DNA from: an uncultured Clostridia bacterium
Lineage (GTDB): Bacteria; Bacillota; Clostridia; TANB77; CAG-508
Reading direction: 5' to 3'
DNA: 16,993 bases
Assembly (NCBI GenBank): GCA_947624925.1
Contig: CANQMG010000026.1
Location: forward strand, 1 to 16,993
The notes beneath the pieces were generated by a model. The model saw only the letters and a list, made by a program, of their open reading frames with translations, did not search any database and had not been told where the DNA came from. This document shows positions 14,223 through 16,993 of this stretch, piece after piece. A program made the translations under genes and the position numbers. The number at the start of each line of letters is the position of its first letter. Position 1 is the stretch's first letter.

Positions 14223-16082
14223 TTATTCTAATTCAAATGCACCTGTATACAACATATAATATTGTCCTTTTTTAGCTATTAAATCTTCATGATTGCCTCT
14301 TTCTATAATTTCTCCGTGATCTAAAACTATAATAGCCTTTGAGTTTCGAACAGTTGAAAGTCTATGAGCTATTACAAAAACTGTTCTACCTTCCATTAAT
14401 CTGTCCATTCCATCTTGAACAATTTTCTCTGTTCTCGTATCTATACTTGATGTTGCTTCATCTAATATCATTACTGGTGGATCATTTAATGCTGCTCTTG
14501 CAATTGATAATAGTTGTCTTTGTCCTTGTGAAAGATTTTCTCCATTACCTGATATAAATGTATCATATCCCTGTGGTAACATACTTATAAAATCGTGTGC
14601 ATTTGCAATTTTAGCTGCATTTATTACTTCTTCATCTGTTGCATCATCTTTTACATATTTTATATTTTCTTTTATAGTTCCTGTAAATAGATTTGTGTCC
14701 TGCAATACCATTCCAAGAGATTTTCTTAAATCTATTTTTTTTATATCCTTAACATTAATACCATCATATAATATTTCACCCTCATTAATATCATAAAAGC
14801 GATTTATTAAATTGGTTATTGTTGTTTTTCCAGCACCAGTTGCTCCTACAAATGCAATTTTTTGCCCTGGTTTAGCATATAAATTTATATTCTTTAAAAT
14901 TGGCTCTGTGCCATATGCAAAGTTTACATTTTTAAATTCTACATGTCCTTTTAATTCAATTAATTCTCCTGTTTCCTTTTTCCAAGCCCATATATTGGTT
15001 CTATAATTGACTTCATTTAAACTTCCGTCCTCTAGCTTTTTTACATTTACTAACGTAACTTTTCCATCATCTTTTTCTGGAGGATTATCCATTAATTCAA
15101 ATATTCTTTCAGCTCCTGCAAGTGCCATTATAACAGAGTTAAGTTGATTTGAAATTTGAGATATAGGATGATTAAAGCTTTTGGTTAATGATAAGAAAGA
15201 TGCAATTGTACCAATTGTCAAAGTTGGATTAATTCCAGATATTGCAAGATATCCACCCAATATAGCTGTTAGGACATATTCCAAATTACCTATATTAGCT
15301 AATATTGGCATTAACACATTTGCATATTTATGTGCATTTTCTACATTTACACATAAATCATCATTTAACTTATCAAAATCATCTATAGATTTTTTTTCAT
15401 GTGTAAATACTTTTATAACTTTTTGACCATTTATCATTTCTTCTACATATCCATTAACTCTACCTAATGTTTCCTGCTGTTTTATAAAATATTTAGCACT
15501 TTTACCTGTAATAATTTTTGTTACTTTTAATATTAAAAATAACATAATAATTACAAATAATGTTAACTCAATGCTCATAGAAATCATAGAAATAAATACT
15601 AATAATATGTTAACAGCTGATGTTAAAAATTGAGGTAAGCTTTGAGATAACATCTGCCTTAACGTATCTGTATCATTCGTATAATGACTCATAATATCAC
15701 CATATGTATTAGTATCAAAAAATCTAATTTCAAATTTTTGCATATTGGAAAACATTTCATCTCTTATCTGTTTTAATACACCTTGTGATATAACTGCCAT
15801 AGTTCTATTGTATATATATGCTGAAATAACTCCTACTATATAAATGCTAACTAAAAACATTATTGCTTTTAGTAATCCAGTATAAATAGGATTTGTTTGA
15901 GTTAATAATGGTGTTATATAATTATCAATTAAAACTTTTAGAAATAATGAACCAGAAACAGTAGCAACAGAACTTATTAGTATACATATTATTACTAAAA
16001 TTGTTTGCTTTTTATATGTTTGCATTACGATTTTTAATAATCTTTTTAATGTTGAAAAGCTAACTTTTCTTCTGTTATTCAT
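14223..16082 (-). CDS. ABC exporter subunit with intact ATP site
   Basis: Type IV (B-family) ABC exporter half-transporter of 619 residues: a six-helix membrane domain (about 25-330) and a C-terminal ATPase. ATPase motifs, numbered from the ATG at 16082: Walker A GATGAGKT (413-420), Q-loop Q461, signature LSQGQ (517-521), Walker B VMILDEA (537-543) with the catalytic glutamate, and switch histidine H573. The linker before the ATPase carries an extra charged segment (about 335-385, rich in Lys and Glu). It overlaps the stop of the upstream ABC gene by 8 bp and has AAAGGAGG 8-15 nt upstream, so the pair is translationally coupled and probably makes a heterodimer. A start ten codons upstream is possible but lies before that site. 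Substrate (drug, lipid or peptide) cannot be inferred. Confidence 0.92.
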   Translation of the reverse strand: MNNRRKVSFSTLKRLLKIVMQTYKKQTILVIICILISSVATVSGSLFLKVLIDNYITPLLTQTNPIYTGLLKAIMFLVSIYIVGVISAYIYNRTMAVISQGVLKQIRDEMFSNMQKFEIRFFDTNTYGDIMSHYTNDTDTLRQMLSQSLPQFLTSAVNILLVFISMISMSIELTLFVIIMLFLILKVTKIITGKSAKYFIKQQETLGRVNGYVEEMINGQKVIKVFTHEKKSIDDFDKLNDDLCVNVENAHKYANVLMPILANIGNLEYVLTAILGGYLAISGINPTLTIGTIASFLSLTKSFNHPISQISNQLNSVIMALAGAERIFELMDNPPEKDDGKVTLVNVKKLEDGSLNEVNYRTNIWAWKKETGELIELKGHVEFKNVNFAYGTEPILKNINLYAKPGQKIAFVGATGAGKTTITNLINRFYDINEGEILYDGINVKDIKKIDLRKSLGMVLQDTNLFTGTIKENIKYVKDDATDEEVINAAKIANAHDFISMLPQGYDTFISGNGENLSQGQRQLLSIARAALNDPPVMILDEATSSIDTRTEKIVQDGMDRLMEGRTVFVIAHRLSTVRNSKAIIVLDHGEIIERGNHEDLIAKKGQYYMLYTGAFELE

Positions 16083-16993
16083 TTTCGCTACCTCCTTTTG
16101 TTTGAGATTCATATACTTCTTTATAAATATTATTATTTTTAATTAATTCTTGATGAGTACCTATTCCATCTATTTTACCATTATTCATAACAATTATTTT
16201 ATCACTATCTTGAACTGAAGAAATTCTTTGAGCAATTATAATTTTTGTTGTATTTGGAATTTCTTCTCTAAATGCTTTTCTTATTAAACTATCTGTTTTA
16301 GTATCTACAGCACTTGTTGAATCATCTAATATTAAAATTTTAGGTTTTTTTAATAATGCTCTTGCAATACATAATCTTTGTTTTTGTCCGCCAGATACAT
16401 TAGTTCCACCTTGTTCAATATATGTATCATATTTTTCTTCAAAATTTTGTATAAATTCATCTGCTTGGGCTAGTTTACATACTCTTTCAATTTCATCATC
16501 AGTTGCTTTTTCGTCACCCCAACGAATATTATCTTTTATTGTTCCTGAAAATAATACATTTTTTTGAAGAACACATGATACTTCGTTTCTTAATGTTTCT
16601 ATATCATATTTCTTAACATTTATTCCTCCTACTAATAACTCTCCTTCAGTTACATCATAAAGTCTAGGAATTAAATTTACAAGTGAAGACTTACCAACTC
16701 CTGTTCCTCCAATAATTCCAACGGTTTCTCCAGAATTTATCTTGATATTTATATGTTTTAAAACTTCTTTATTTTTATTATTTACATAACTAAAAGATAC
16801 ATCTTTAAATTCTATACTTCCATCTTTAACTTCATAAATAGGATCATTTTCATTTTTAAGATCAGGTATTTCATTTAAAATTTCAGTTATTCTTTCTGCT
16901 GATGCCTTAGCCATAATACACATTATTAATATCATAGTGAACATCATTAAACTTGTTAGAATTTGTATAGCATATGTAATTAAGCTTGTAAGC
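16075..16993 (-). CDS. ABC exporter subunit with degenerate ATP site, partial
   Basis: The frame is open to the window end, so this gene is 5'-truncated: the visible 305 or so codons hold the last membrane helix and the ATPase domain. Walker A is GGTGVGKSS and the Q-loop lies in SCVLQKNVLF. The signature VSGGQKQR is canonical. Walker B reads ILILDDSTSAVD, with Asp where the catalytic Glu should be, and the switch histidine is replaced by Gln (IIIAQRISS). These two changes mark the degenerate half of heterodimeric exporters such as LmrC/BmrC-type pairs. The partner downstream has the complete set. The 8-bp overlap (stop TAA at 16077-16075) links them. The N-terminal half of the membrane domain and the promoter are outside the window. 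Confidence 0.9.
   Translation of the reverse strand, partial: LTSLITYAIQILTSLMMFTMILIMCIMAKASAERITEILNEIPDLKNENDPIYEVKDGSIEFKDVSFSYVNNKNKEVLKHINIKINSGETVGIIGGTGVGKSSLVNLIPRLYDVTEGELLVGGINVKKYDIETLRNEVSCVLQKNVLFSGTIKDNIRWGDEKATDDEIERVCKLAQADEFIQNFEEKYDTYIEQGGTNVSGGQKQRLCIARALLKKPKILILDDSTSAVDTKTDSLIRKAFREEIPNTTKIIIAQRISSVQDSDKIIVMNNGKIDGIGTHQELIKNNNIYKEVYESQTKGGSENE

Overview
The window reads as chromosomal DNA of a low-GC, Gram-positive anaerobe, most likely a clostridial (Bacillota) species. The reasons are the very AT-rich sequence, strong AGGAGG-type ribosome binding sites, a T-box leader ahead of the phenylalanyl-tRNA synthetase genes, a WhiA homologue, RqcP, and a GH18 enzyme resembling spore cortex-lytic enzymes. 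UGA is not needed as a sense codon in any gene here. Species cannot be named from the sequence alone.

Layout. Almost everything lies on the minus strand; the exception is one two-gene plus-strand unit. (1) Positions 1-1527: an AbiE-type toxin-antitoxin pair (abiEi antitoxin, then abiEii toxin). Its sigma-A-type promoter lies inside a palindrome that looks like the antitoxin's operator. A further reading frame with its own ribosome binding site starts just after the toxin and leaves the window. (2) 1569-4690: an RlmD-type rRNA methyltransferase and a membrane-anchored GH18 hydrolase, separated by a hairpin. (3) 4810-6346: a plus-strand nfeD plus SPFH (stomatin-like) membrane pair with an extended -10 promoter and a strong terminator hairpin. 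(4) 6499-10299: the pheST operon with a complete T-box leader (Phe specifier UUC, T-box core, terminator) and a good promoter. (5) 10376-11485: hemW. (6) 11517-11714: a non-coding block of three tandem 18-19 nt repeats running into a 159-bp palindromic element with 30-bp inverted ends and an internal hairpin. (7) 11735-14152: dut, rqcP, prmC and whiA in one direction behind a dut promoter; the last three are spaced as an operon. The whiA product is unusually short. (8) 14223-16993: a two-gene ABC exporter whose first subunit has a degenerate ATP site; that first gene is cut by the window end.

Most genes are housekeeping: translation (PheST, RlmD, PrmC, RqcP), nucleotide hygiene (Dut), envelope (GH18, NfeD/SPFH) and export (ABC pair). 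The parts that look accessory or unusual are the AbiE locus, the palindromic element between hemW and whiA, and the WhiA that lacks its first homing-endonuclease-like lobe. I did not find a clear multi-gene novel system; the palindromic element is the best candidate for something undescribed.
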